Shown here piece by piece: positions 1 through 7,142 of a stretch of DNA of 10,042 bases. The first letter of the stretch is position 1; every line of letters starts with the position of its first letter. The notes under the pieces were generated by a model. The model was not told where the DNA came from. It searched no databases and worked only from the letters and a program-made list of their open reading frames with translations. A program made the translations under genes and the position numbers. Origin of the DNA: Bacteroidales bacterium UBA5072 (lineage in GTDB: Bacteria; Bacteroidota; Bacteroidia; Bacteroidales; UBA10428); contig DIAS01000138.1 in NCBI GenBank assembly GCA_002415855.1, positions 1,943 through 11,984 on the forward strand, in the 5' to 3' direction.

Positions 1-707
1 GCAGGGTCCATTGGCTGGTTCCCCTCTACCTTGTTGATTTTGGAAACCAGGAAGAATTGCCCGCCATAATTCGTTTCAACACCATGAGGGAGGGCAAGGC
101 CACTTTCAGTTTTCTGATAATCGGAATAATTTGTCTCGATGTTCATCTCCTGTCCCATCATTTCAGCTTTTTGGGAGGAACGGATCAGGTAATAGGTTTC
201 AGGATCGAAATAATAAATGGTTTCCGAACTGCCGGGGCCGACGACCTTCAGTTTGAAGGCGTTTACGGTGCCAATCGTTTCCTGGCCCAGCAATTCAATT
301 GTATATCCTTTTGATGCATAATCCAGTGCGAACAATCCTCCGACGTAGATCTGGTCCTTGCTGGCCAGGTACTGGTTTTCCTGCATGGTTTCAGCGCTGT
401 AATTTCCTGACATGGGATTGATCTGCCACCCGGTACTGTCAGTTACACACATGACCACCTGAGTGCCCATAACATCGATTTCCTGCTTCTGACCTTTACC
501 ATTTATCTGGGATATTTTCACGGTACCCTGGCTGCCCATGACATCCAGTGTGCCTTCCATGTAAACAGAGGAGATCTGGTTGATCTGTTCTTTACCGCCA
601 ATAGCCGTCAGGTATTTCGCGATAATTTCATCGGCCGTTTGAGCTGATGCAAAAGCTGCACCTAAAAGTGCGATTGCTGATAGGGTGAGAATCCTTTTAT
701 TTTTCAT
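1..707 (-). CDS. LolA-like periplasmic protein (outer-membrane lipoprotein-sorting protein family), 3' end outside window
   Basis: Partial gene reading leftward from ATG at 707-705; 235 codons are open and no stop is reached before base 1. The product begins with a typical Sec signal peptide: a basic start (MKNKR), a hydrophobic core over residues 6-21, and a likely signal peptidase I cut after A22 (ASA|QT). No lipobox cysteine is present, so a soluble periplasmic protein is expected. The mature N-terminus (ADEIIAKYLTAIGG, then a segment reading VYMEG) and the many short beta-rich segments resemble the Bacteroidetes proteins annotated as outer membrane lipoprotein-sorting protein, with a LolA/LolB-like fold. 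Family members are usually only slightly longer, so probably only a few residues are missing. A true lipoprotein-carrier role is not shown. The gene lies 87 bases downstream of alaS on the same strand, with a possible terminator between them, so it is probably transcribed separately. Confidence 0.75.
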   Translation of the reverse strand, partial: MKNKRILTLSAIALLGAAFASAQTADEIIAKYLTAIGGKEQINQISSVYMEGTLDVMGSQGTVKISQINGKGQKQEIDVMGTQVVMCVTDSTGWQINPMSGNYSAETMQENQYLASKDQIYVGGLFALDYASKGYTIELLGQETIGTVNAFKLKVVGPGSSETIYYFDPETYYLIRSSQKAEMMGQEMNIETNYSDYQKTESGLALPHGVETNYGGQFFLVSKINKVEGNQPMDP

Positions 708-756
708 TTGCTATTATTTAAAATATAGTGTAAAAATTTGCGGATGAAATTATAAA

Positions 757-789
757 AAAAATCAATATATAGGAAATTTGTTGATTTTT
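757..789 (-). terminator. AT-rich inverted repeat after alaS, possible terminator
   Basis: A perfect 9-bp inverted repeat (AAAAATCAA at 757-765, TTGATTTTT at 781-789) with a 15-base loop begins 5 bases past the alaS stop. Read on the minus strand, the second arm runs into eight consecutive T residues (complement of 754-761). The layout is that of an intrinsic terminator, but the stem has only one G-C pair, so it would be weak. Chance is possible in such AT-rich sequence. Confidence 0.4.
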
Positions 790-794
790 ACCGT

Positions 795-3437
795 TCAACC
801 TGCCACCGCCCTGCGGATAATTTCTATCGCTTTATCAATGGCTTTTTGAAGATTTTGAGGACTTTTGCCGCCGGCTGTGGCAAAGAACGGCTGTCCACCA
901 CCGCCTCCGTCAAATTCTTTAGCCGCCGCCTTCACGATTTCACCGGCATGCAGTTTCTTATCCCTGATGAGTGTTTCCGGAATCATCACTGCCAGATGTG
1001 GCTTCTCACCAAAATTGGCCCCGATGATGACGATCAGATCCGGTTGCTCACTCCTGAATCCCAGTGCCACATCCTTGATCAGTCCGGCGTCAGTTCTGGA
1101 ACCATCTGCCAGGTGAGAAACCAGGCTATAGTCCCCAATCCTTGTGATTTTTTGGAGCAATTCCTCCCTGTAATGCTGTGCCGACTCCCTGCTGTATCTT
1201 TCAACCAGTTTCTGGAGTGCTGACTTTTCCTCAAGCAGGCTGGTGATGGCCTTTGGTAAATCCTGCGGATTGTTTAGCAATTGTTCTGCCGACTTCATTT
1301 TCTTTTCCAGGTTTCGGTACCAGGATTCTGCCTTTTCACCCGTAATTGCCTCGATACGTCGAATGCCTGCCGCAATGGAACCTTCGGATACAATTTTAAA
1401 GAGACCGATCTGGCTGGTGGATTCCACGTGTGTTCCCCCGCAAAGTTCAACCGAATCACCAAACTGAATTACCCTTACGGTTTCACCGTATTTTTCACCA
1501 AAAAGCGCCATGGCGCCCATTTTCCTGGCGTTTTCCATGGTCGTTTCACGCAATTCATGAAGATTGAGTCCCTCCCGGATTTTTTGATTGACCAGGATCT
1601 CAACAGCTGTAATTTCCTCATCTGTCATTTTCTGAAAATGAGAAAAGTCGAACCTCAGATAATCGGCATTCACAAGAGAGCCCTTCTGTTCTGCATGCTT
1701 TCCAATAATTTCGTGCAGGGCATTGTGCAACAGGTGTGTTGCAGTATGGTTATTAGCAGTGTCCCTGCGTGATCTTCCATCCACCACGGCCTCGAAATCC
1801 ATCGTTGTATCCGTGGGAAGCTTCTCCGCCACATGGATTACCAGGCCATGCTCTTTAAAAGTATTGAGTATCCTGATCTTTGTGGTGCCGTCATCAAGGT
1901 AGCCGGTATCACCCACCTGCCCGCCGCTTTCGGCATAAAATGGAGTCCTGTCAAAAACGAGGTGGTAATACTGCCTGTCCTTTGACCTGACCCGGCGAAA
2001 CCGGCATATCTTAACCTCTGCCTGCAGGTGGTCATATCCGATAAATTCACTTTGCATCACATCAGAGCGGAGAATAATCCAGTCGGCCGACTCTACCTGG
2101 GCCGCCGCCTTGGATCGATTACGCTGCTCGGCCATTTCCTGATCAAATTCAATGCGGTTCACGGACAACCCGTTTTCTTTCAAGATCAGTTCCGTAAGAT
2201 CGAGTGGAAAACCATAGGTATCATATAGCTCAAAGGCAATTTTCCCGCTGAGCTCCTGCTTCTTCAAATTCTTCAGATTTAATATACTTTCTTTCAACCG
2301 TTTATCTCCCGTTTCCAGGGTATGGAGAAAAGATTGTTCTTCCTCGAAGATGACCTTCTCAATCAGCTGCCATTGTGATTTCAGCTCAGGAAATGCTTCT
2401 CCCATGGAGGCGAGCAGTGCCGGCAGCAGTTTATAAAGCAGAGGCTTCTCCTGCTCCAGGAAAGTATAGTTATATCGGACAGCCCTGCGCAATATGCGTC
2501 GGATCACATACCCTGCCTTGGCGTTCGAGGGAAGCTGTCCGTCAGCGATTGCAAAGGCAATTGCACGCAGATGATCTGCAACCACCCGCATGGCAATATC
2601 TGGCTGCTCTGATTTTCCGTAATCGACCCGGGTCAAAGCTGCAATTTCCTGAATTACCGGCTGAAAAATATCCGTATCATAATTGGAAGTCTTGTTCTGC
2701 AATACCATGCAAAGACGTTCAAATCCCATACCAGTGTCGACATGCTTGCGGGGCAGCATAACAAGTTCACCGTTAGCCTTCCTGTTATACTGAATAAAGA
2801 CCAGATTCCATATCTCAATAACCCTTGGATCGCCTTTGTTTACGAGTTCACTCCCGTCCTTTGCCTTACGTTCATTATCATTTCGCAGATCCACATGGAT
2901 CTCAGAGCAGGGACCACAGGGGCCTGAATCGCCCATTTCCCAGAAGTTGTCTTTTTTATTTCCCAATAATATACGGTCCTCATCAATACATGATTTCCAA
3001 TAACCATATGCCTCCAGGTCTCTTTCCAACTTTTCCGGTTTATCGCCTTCAAATATGGTAACATATATCCTGTCCTTTTGTATGCTCATTTCTCCTGTAA
3101 GAAATTCCCAGGCCCACGCAATGGCTTCTTTCTTGAAATAATCACCGAATGACCAGTTGCCAAGCATTTCAAACATGGTGTGGTGGTAACCGTCATGTCC
3201 CACTTCTTCGAGGTCATTGTGTTTTCCTGAAACCCGTAAACATTTTTGTGTATTGGCGATACGTTTGAATTTAACCGGAGAGTTATCCAGGAAAATGTCC
3301 TTAAACTGGTTCATGCCGGCATTTGTAAACATAAGTGTGGGGTCGTCCTTTATGACCATAGGTGCCGATGGTACTACCTCATGTCCCTTATCCCGGAAAA
3401 AATCAAGAAATTTTTGACGAACAATTGCAGAATTCAT
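795..3437 (-). CDS. alaS: Alanine--tRNA ligase (AlaRS)
   Basis: Cytoplasmic class II aminoacyl-tRNA synthetase that charges tRNA-Ala and clears mischarged Ser- or Gly-tRNA-Ala. At 880 residues it matches the bacterial norm (876 in E. coli) and appears intact. The catalytic domain spans about residues 1-240: class II motif 2 lies around HHTMFEMLGN (85-94) and motif 3 around DTGMGFERL (234-242). A helical tRNA-recognition domain follows to about 450. The editing domain (about 550-700) holds both halves of its zinc site, HTATH (H564, H568) and CGGTH (C666, H670). The C-terminal DHHA1-type domain ends with a glycine-rich GGGGGQP (844-850). The ATG at 3437 gives the expected start (MNSAIVRQKFLDFF). 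The gene is divergent from the M23 pair across a 137-base spacer. I could not find a good promoter for it there. Confidence 0.98.
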   Translation of the reverse strand: MNSAIVRQKFLDFFRDKGHEVVPSAPMVIKDDPTLMFTNAGMNQFKDIFLDNSPVKFKRIANTQKCLRVSGKHNDLEEVGHDGYHHTMFEMLGNWSFGDYFKKEAIAWAWEFLTGEMSIQKDRIYVTIFEGDKPEKLERDLEAYGYWKSCIDEDRILLGNKKDNFWEMGDSGPCGPCSEIHVDLRNDNERKAKDGSELVNKGDPRVIEIWNLVFIQYNRKANGELVMLPRKHVDTGMGFERLCMVLQNKTSNYDTDIFQPVIQEIAALTRVDYGKSEQPDIAMRVVADHLRAIAFAIADGQLPSNAKAGYVIRRILRRAVRYNYTFLEQEKPLLYKLLPALLASMGEAFPELKSQWQLIEKVIFEEEQSFLHTLETGDKRLKESILNLKNLKKQELSGKIAFELYDTYGFPLDLTELILKENGLSVNRIEFDQEMAEQRNRSKAAAQVESADWIILRSDVMQSEFIGYDHLQAEVKICRFRRVRSKDRQYYHLVFDRTPFYAESGGQVGDTGYLDDGTTKIRILNTFKEHGLVIHVAEKLPTDTTMDFEAVVDGRSRRDTANNHTATHLLHNALHEIIGKHAEQKGSLVNADYLRFDFSHFQKMTDEEITAVEILVNQKIREGLNLHELRETTMENARKMGAMALFGEKYGETVRVIQFGDSVELCGGTHVESTSQIGLFKIVSEGSIAAGIRRIEAITGEKAESWYRNLEKKMKSAEQLLNNPQDLPKAITSLLEEKSALQKLVERYSRESAQHYREELLQKITRIGDYSLVSHLADGSRTDAGLIKDVALGFRSEQPDLIVIIGANFGEKPHLAVMIPETLIRDKKLHAGEIVKAAAKEFDGGGGGQPFFATAGGKSPQNLQKAIDKAIEIIRRAVAG

Positions 3438-3501
3438 GTAAAACCTGATAAAAAATTGATGAAATTAGTGTTTTTGAATTAACAAATCTTTGCTAAAATG
3501 A

Positions 3502-3533
3502 TTTGTAAAATTAATTTTTTTCCCATAGATTTG
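3502..3533 (+). promoter_or_regulatory. Bacteroidetes-type promoter for the M23 gene pair
   Basis: TTTG at 3502-3505, exactly 20 bases, then TAGATTTG at 3526-3533. This is a full match to the pattern known for the Bacteroidetes primary sigma factor (TTTG or TTG at -33, TAnnTTTG at -7, spacing 19-21). Transcription would start near 3538-3541, giving a leader of roughly 35 bases before the TTG start at 3575. That leader is almost wholly A/T, including overlapping TTAATTAA and AATTAATT units at 3546-3563. Confidence 0.7.
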
Positions 3534-3574
3534 GCGATTACGTACTTAATTAATAATTAATTAGTTGCATTTGC

Positions 3575-4537
3575 TTGATTTTTAGAAAGAAGAAATACCA
3601 TTTTAATCCTGTTTCGTTGCGCTATGAAGAGATCATAACCGACAGGAAACGACGCCTTCGGAATTTCTTTTCGTACCTCGTTGTTATTCTTGCAGTTACA
3701 TTAATTTCAGGTTACCTTCTGAATCATGTATTTGGTTCACGCGAAACACGTTTGCTTGAAAGCCAGGTAAAAGTGCTGAACAGGCAGATGCTCGTTCTTT
3801 TGAACAAAGGAAGGAATTACAGTGCTTCGTTGAGGAATGACATCTTTAAAAAGGACAATCACTACCGGACGATCCTGCAGATTGACACCCTGGATTACTC
3901 ATTCAGGCTTGCTGGTTCAGGAGGATCTGCGGCAGCCGATGGTCTTTCACTTCAAAGTAATATAACCAACCAGCTTGATAATCTGATCAGGAAACTTAAC
4001 CAGCAATTGCAAATCCAGACAGGTTCGTTTGAAGCAATATACAGGAAGGCACAGGATTATGCAGGATATAATTCGCACCTTCCGGCTATTCAACCGGTTT
4101 CACAGAATGACCTGATCATGATCAGTTCGAATTTTGGCATCCGTTCGGATCCTTTTCTTTTTATGGCACAGGTTCATTGCGGTCTCGATTTTGTTACTCC
4201 CGTCGGATGCGATGTTTATGCAACCGGTGACGGGATTGTAACTTTTATTAACTATTCTCGTACAGGTTATGGAAACGAAGTAGTTATTGACCATGAATAC
4301 GGGTTTGGATCACGGTATGCGCACCTCCATGATATCAAGGTAAAGGCAGGTGAGGTAGTTAAACGGGGTCAGGTGATCGGCAGCGTGGGTCAAACGGGAA
4401 GGGCAACCGGGCCACACTTGCATTACGAAGTACTTTACCAGCATAAGCCTGTAAATCCGGCAATCTATTTCGATTCCGGGTTGACCCGTGAGGAATACGC
4501 ACAGATCATAAACAAAGCTAGCAACGAAATAAATTGA
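3575..4537 (+). CDS. Membrane-anchored M23 (LytM-type) metallopeptidase, first of a tandem pair
   Basis: Predicted zinc endopeptidase of 320 residues that would cut peptidoglycan peptides or cross-links in the periplasm. A basic cytoplasmic N-terminus is followed by one membrane helix (about 31-51), a probable coiled-coil or helical linker (about 55-165) and a C-terminal M23 domain (about 180-300). The metal and catalytic set is complete: H201 and D205 (HxxxD), H250 in YAHLH, and H281 and H283 in PHLHYE. The start is a TTG at 3575-3577: no in-frame ATG lies upstream before a stop at 3554-3556, and starting here gives KKKYHFNP, which lines up with the KIKYKFNP of the next gene. Its only two cysteines, C202 and C212, flank the first zinc-ligand motif and are absent from the paralog. 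Intact active-site residues suggest an enzyme, although some M23 relatives act as scaffolds. The exact substrate is unknown. Confidence 0.9.
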   Translation: MIFRKKKYHFNPVSLRYEEIITDRKRRLRNFFSYLVVILAVTLISGYLLNHVFGSRETRLLESQVKVLNRQMLVLLNKGRNYSASLRNDIFKKDNHYRTILQIDTLDYSFRLAGSGGSAAADGLSLQSNITNQLDNLIRKLNQQLQIQTGSFEAIYRKAQDYAGYNSHLPAIQPVSQNDLIMISSNFGIRSDPFLFMAQVHCGLDFVTPVGCDVYATGDGIVTFINYSRTGYGNEVVIDHEYGFGSRYAHLHDIKVKAGEVVKRGQVIGSVGQTGRATGPHLHYEVLYQHKPVNPAIYFDSGLTREEYAQIINKASNEIN

Positions 4538-4558
4538 CTACTGTAATTTTTTTCACAA

Positions 4559-5530
4559 ATGGGCAAGATAAAATACAAATTCAATCCTGATTCGCTGAGC
4601 TATTACAAGGTTGAATCTTCTTTCAGGCAGAAAGCGTTGAAGGGACTGGCCTATTTCTTTGTCTTCCTGGTAAATGCATCCATTGGTTACATGCTGTATT
4701 CCATTGCATTTGACTCACCCAAGGAAAAAGGCCTGAAAAGGCAGATCAGCGAGCTGAGCCTGAATATTGAGCTGTTTAACAAACAACTTGACAATATCGA
4801 ATCTGTATTGACAGATATGCAACAACGCGATGACAATATATACCGGACAATCTTTGAAGCCGAGCCTCTCAATTATTCTGTCCGGGAAGCCGGATTTGGC
4901 GGATCAAACCGGTACAAAGAGCTGGAAAAGATCGAAAACTCCAAAATGGTCATCAATACTGCCAAACGACTTGACATTATAACCAAGAAAGTAGTGATCC
5001 AGTCAAAATCATACGACGAACTTCTGAAAATGGCTGTAAACAAGGAAAAAATGCTGGCTTCCATTCCGGCTATCCAGCCCATTGCCAACAAAGATCTGAC
5101 CCGAACGGCTTCGGGCTGGGGATACAGGATTCATCCCATTTATAAAATTAAAAAGTTCCATTACGGCATCGATTTTACGGCATCTACCGGTACTGAGATC
5201 TATGTAACCGGAGATGGTACGATCGAACAGCTGGAATCATCACACCGGGGCTATGGGAATTCCATCATCGTTAATCATGGCTTTGGCATCAAAACTTTAT
5301 ATGGTCACCTCGACAGGATCGCAGTCAGGCAGGGTCAGAAAGTAAAACGAGGAGATGTCATTGGTTTTGTTGGTAATTCAGGACTTTCCACTGCACCTCA
5401 CCTGCATTATGAAGTACTTCGCGGTGGTGAAAAGGTAAATCCTATAAACTACTTCTTTAACGACCTGACGGCCGATGAGTATGACCGCATGATAGAACTG
5501 TCCATGCGTCCTGGACAATCATTTGATTGA
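4559..5530 (+). CDS. Membrane-anchored M23 (LytM-type) metallopeptidase, second of a tandem pair
   Basis: Paralog of the preceding gene: 323 residues with the same layout. It has a short cytoplasmic start (MGKIKYKFNPDSLSYYKV), one membrane helix (about 30-50), a charged helical linker (about 55-165), the shared phrase IPAIQPI just before the catalytic domain, and an M23 domain at about 180-300. Zinc and catalytic residues are all present: H201, D205, H250, H281 and H283. These are the same residue numbers as in the first copy, so the domain core has the same spacing. It contains no cysteine. The ATG lies 21 bases after the upstream stop, with no promoter-like element between, so the two are probably co-transcribed. 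The likely role is periplasmic peptidoglycan remodelling from the inner membrane. In Bacteroidetes an M23 gene of this type is often found beside alaS and a small MerR gene, as here. Confidence 0.92.
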   Translation: MGKIKYKFNPDSLSYYKVESSFRQKALKGLAYFFVFLVNASIGYMLYSIAFDSPKEKGLKRQISELSLNIELFNKQLDNIESVLTDMQQRDDNIYRTIFEAEPLNYSVREAGFGGSNRYKELEKIENSKMVINTAKRLDIITKKVVIQSKSYDELLKMAVNKEKMLASIPAIQPIANKDLTRTASGWGYRIHPIYKIKKFHYGIDFTASTGTEIYVTGDGTIEQLESSHRGYGNSIIVNHGFGIKTLYGHLDRIAVRQGQKVKRGDVIGFVGNSGLSTAPHLHYEVLRGGEKVNPINYFFNDLTADEYDRMIELSMRPGQSFD

Positions 5531-5532
5531 CA

Positions 5533-5545
5533 ACTGCTCAGCAGT
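5533..5545 (+). terminator. Small perfect hairpin just after the M23 stop
   Basis: ACTGC-TCA-GCAGT forms a perfect 5-bp stem with a 3-base loop, starting 3 bases past the stop codon at 5528-5530. It is followed by CTTTG rather than a clear T-tract. It could be a weak terminator or a 3'-end stabilising hairpin of the M23 transcript. A second inverted repeat, TTGTGA (5548-5553) with TCACAA (5563-5568), lies directly downstream. Confidence 0.3.
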
Positions 5546-5557
5546 CTTTGTGACTAT

Positions 5558-5592
5558 AACAATCACAACAATCACAACAATCACAACAATCA
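5558..5592. repeat. 9-bp tandem repeat, about 3.9 copies
   Basis: AACAATCAC is repeated head to tail at 5558-5566, 5567-5575 and 5576-5584, with an 8-base partial copy at 5585-5592. The copies are exact. The tract lies between the second M23 gene and the promoter of the MerR gene. Such short perfect repeats can change copy number by replication slippage. No protein-binding role is evident. Confidence 0.9.
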
Positions 5593-5625
5593 TTACCAGT
5601 ATTTTTATTTCTCCCACATAAACTA

Positions 5626-5656
5626 TTGGTTCAACCCGATTATTTTTCTATCTTAG
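5626..5656 (+). promoter_or_regulatory. Bacteroidetes-type promoter for the merR-nif3-zinc-ribbon unit
   Basis: TTG at 5626-5628, 20 bases, then TATCTTAG at 5649-5656, which differs from TAnnTTTG at one position. Transcription would start around 5661-5664, leaving a short leader of about 16-19 bases before the ATG at 5680. The position directly upstream of the gene supports it. Confidence 0.5.
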
Positions 5657-5679
5657 GATGTCTATTATAATCTGTGAAT

Positions 5680-6015
5680 ATGCCCTATAAAGAAAAAAAG
5701 GTTGAGAAATTGTACTATTCCATCGGTGAGGTTGCTGAGATGTTCGATGTAAATGCCTCCCTCATTCGCTTCTGGGAAAAGGAGTTTGATATCATCAAAC
5801 CCAAGAAAAACAAAAAAGGCAACCGTTTCTTTACACAGCAGGATATTGATAATATCCGGCTGATTTACCACCTGGTAAAAGAAAAGGGACTTACCCTGAG
5901 CGGCGCCAGAAAAAAGATAAAAGACAACAAGGAAGATACCAACAGCAACTACGAGATCGTTAAAGCCCTGACCAACATCAAGGCCATGCTCCTTGAGATA
6001 AAGGAGTCTCTTTAG
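5680..6015 (+). CDS. Small MerR-family transcriptional regulator
   Basis: DNA-binding protein of 111 residues. The N-terminal winged helix-turn-helix of the MerR type covers about residues 11-75: YYSIGEVAEMF is the recognition segment, then SLIRFWEKEF, and KNKKGNRFFTQQDI forms the wing region. The rest is a short helical tail (about 80-111) that could dimerise. There is no effector-binding domain and no cysteine, so it is not a metal- or redox-sensing MerR of the classic kind. I chose the ATG at 5680, which gives MPYKEKKVEKLYYS; an in-frame GTG at 5674 would add two residues but is less likely. The Nif3 gene follows after 30 bases with no promoter-like element, so they probably form one unit. 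Similar minimal MerR proteins are common next to M23 genes in Bacteroidetes; their targets are unknown to me. Confidence 0.9.
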   Translation: MPYKEKKVEKLYYSIGEVAEMFDVNASLIRFWEKEFDIIKPKKNKKGNRFFTQQDIDNIRLIYHLVKEKGLTLSGARKKIKDNKEDTNSNYEIVKALTNIKAMLLEIKESL

Positions 6016-6045
6016 CAGCCATGTTACGGCGATAACAGTAATAAT

Positions 6046-7140
6046 ATGAAACTCCGGGAGATTATAGCGGCTTTTGAATCAGAGGCACCTCCTGCCTATC
6101 AGGAAGGTTACGACAACTCCGGTTTGGTGACCGGAGATTCAGGGATGGAGATTTCCTCGGCGCTGTTGTGCCTTGATGTTACTGAAGAGATTATACGCGA
6201 AGCCCTGCATGTCGGGGCCAATCTGATCGTTTCACATCACCCTGTCATCTTTCAGCCCCTGAAAAGGATCACCGGAGACAGTCAGCCGGAACGAATAATC
6301 CTGTCGGCCATCACAGCCGGGATCGCGCTTTACAGTATGCACACCAACCTCGACAATGTCTTCGTTGGTGTGAACCGGAAAATCTGTCAGAAACTTGGTT
6401 TGCACAACCTGAAGATCCTGTCTCCTCTGCAGGCCGGTTTGAAAAAACTGGTGACCTATGTGCCTGCTGCCAACGCCGATGAGATTCGCATGGCATTGTT
6501 TGATGCCGGTGCAGGAAACATCGGGAACTATGATTGCTGCAGCTTCAGTACCGGAGGTAAGGGGAGTTTCCGTGCCGGAGAAGGAACAAATCCCTACAAA
6601 GGTGAAATTGGCCAGTTGCATTTTGAGGATGAGATCAGGATTGAGACTGTCTTCCCTGCCGCCCTTAAATCGCGCATTATTAAAGCCCTCCTGGAAACCC
6701 ATCCCTACGAAGAGGTCGCCTATGATATATTTCCTTTGGATAATGTTTTTGAAAAGGCCGGATCGGGAATGATCGGCGAACTGGATGAGCCTGTTGATGC
6801 CGGAATATTCCTGAACCGGATCAAGACTGTTTTTCAATGCAAAATACTCAGGCATTCCGGGCTGCTCGCGGGACATGTGAGAAGAATCGCTGTCTGCGGC
6901 GGCAGCGGCTCCTTTCTCATCCAAAAAGCAATTTCTGCAGGTGCCGATGTTTTTATCACTGCCGATGTCAAATACCACCAGTTTTTTGACGCAGATCATA
7001 AGCTTTTATTGGTTGACATCGGACATTATGAAAGTGAACAATTCACAATTGAAATATTTTATGAAATACTTCAAAAAAAATTACCTAATTTTGCAGTCCA
7101 TTTTTCAAGCATTAATACCAGTCCCATTTATTATTTATAA
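6046..7140 (+). CDS. Nif3-like dinuclear metal center protein (DUF34 / YqfO-type)
   Basis: Cytoplasmic protein of 364 residues, widely conserved and often labelled GTP cyclohydrolase 1 type 2 homolog; its true reaction is not settled. The two Nif3 half-domains (about 1-125 and 235-364) carry the metal ligands known from E. coli YbgI: H64 and H65 in SHHPVIF, D103 in TNLDN, and H327 and E331 in GHYESE. Between the halves (about 127-232) is the PII/CutA-like insert of the longer YqfO-type members, with landmarks NYDCCSFSTGG, AGEGTNPYKGE and ETHPYEEVAYD. The length fits this longer class (about 360-370). The ATG start gives the expected MKLREIIAAFE. The zinc-ribbon gene begins 2 bases after the stop, so translation of the two is probably coupled. 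Family and ligands are secure, but the cellular role and any link to the MerR protein are inference. Confidence 0.95.
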   Translation: MKLREIIAAFESEAPPAYQEGYDNSGLVTGDSGMEISSALLCLDVTEEIIREALHVGANLIVSHHPVIFQPLKRITGDSQPERIILSAITAGIALYSMHTNLDNVFVGVNRKICQKLGLHNLKILSPLQAGLKKLVTYVPAANADEIRMALFDAGAGNIGNYDCCSFSTGGKGSFRAGEGTNPYKGEIGQLHFEDEIRIETVFPAALKSRIIKALLETHPYEEVAYDIFPLDNVFEKAGSGMIGELDEPVDAGIFLNRIKTVFQCKILRHSGLLAGHVRRIAVCGGSGSFLIQKAISAGADVFITADVKYHQFFDADHKLLLVDIGHYESEQFTIEIFYEILQKKLPNFAVHFSSINTSPIYYL

Positions 7141-7142
7141 GC

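Noticed and set aside
57..314. 85-codon open frame on the plus strand near the left edge
   Set aside because: It is antisense to the LolA-like gene, which has a signal peptide, family-like sequence and an open frame to the window edge.
708..753. TATATTTT on the minus strand upstream of the LolA-like gene as a promoter
   Set aside because: It matches TAnnTTTG at all but the last base, but it lies in a very AT-rich stretch and has no TTG at the right distance, so it is not distinguishable from chance.
1281..1772. 163-codon open frame on the plus strand within alaS (others at 846-1223 and 2375-2761)
   Set aside because: These are antisense shadows of the intact, conserved AlaRS coding sequence.
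3438..3500. Promoter for alaS on the minus strand
   Set aside because: AAGATTTG is near the -7 pattern but lacks the key T and any -33 partner 19-21 bases upstream. alaS must have a promoter, but I cannot place it.
6232..6999. 255-codon open frame on the minus strand inside the Nif3 gene
   Set aside because: It lies wholly antisense to a gene with clear Nif3 metal ligands, its translation matches no family I recognise, and it has no start context or neighbours of its own.
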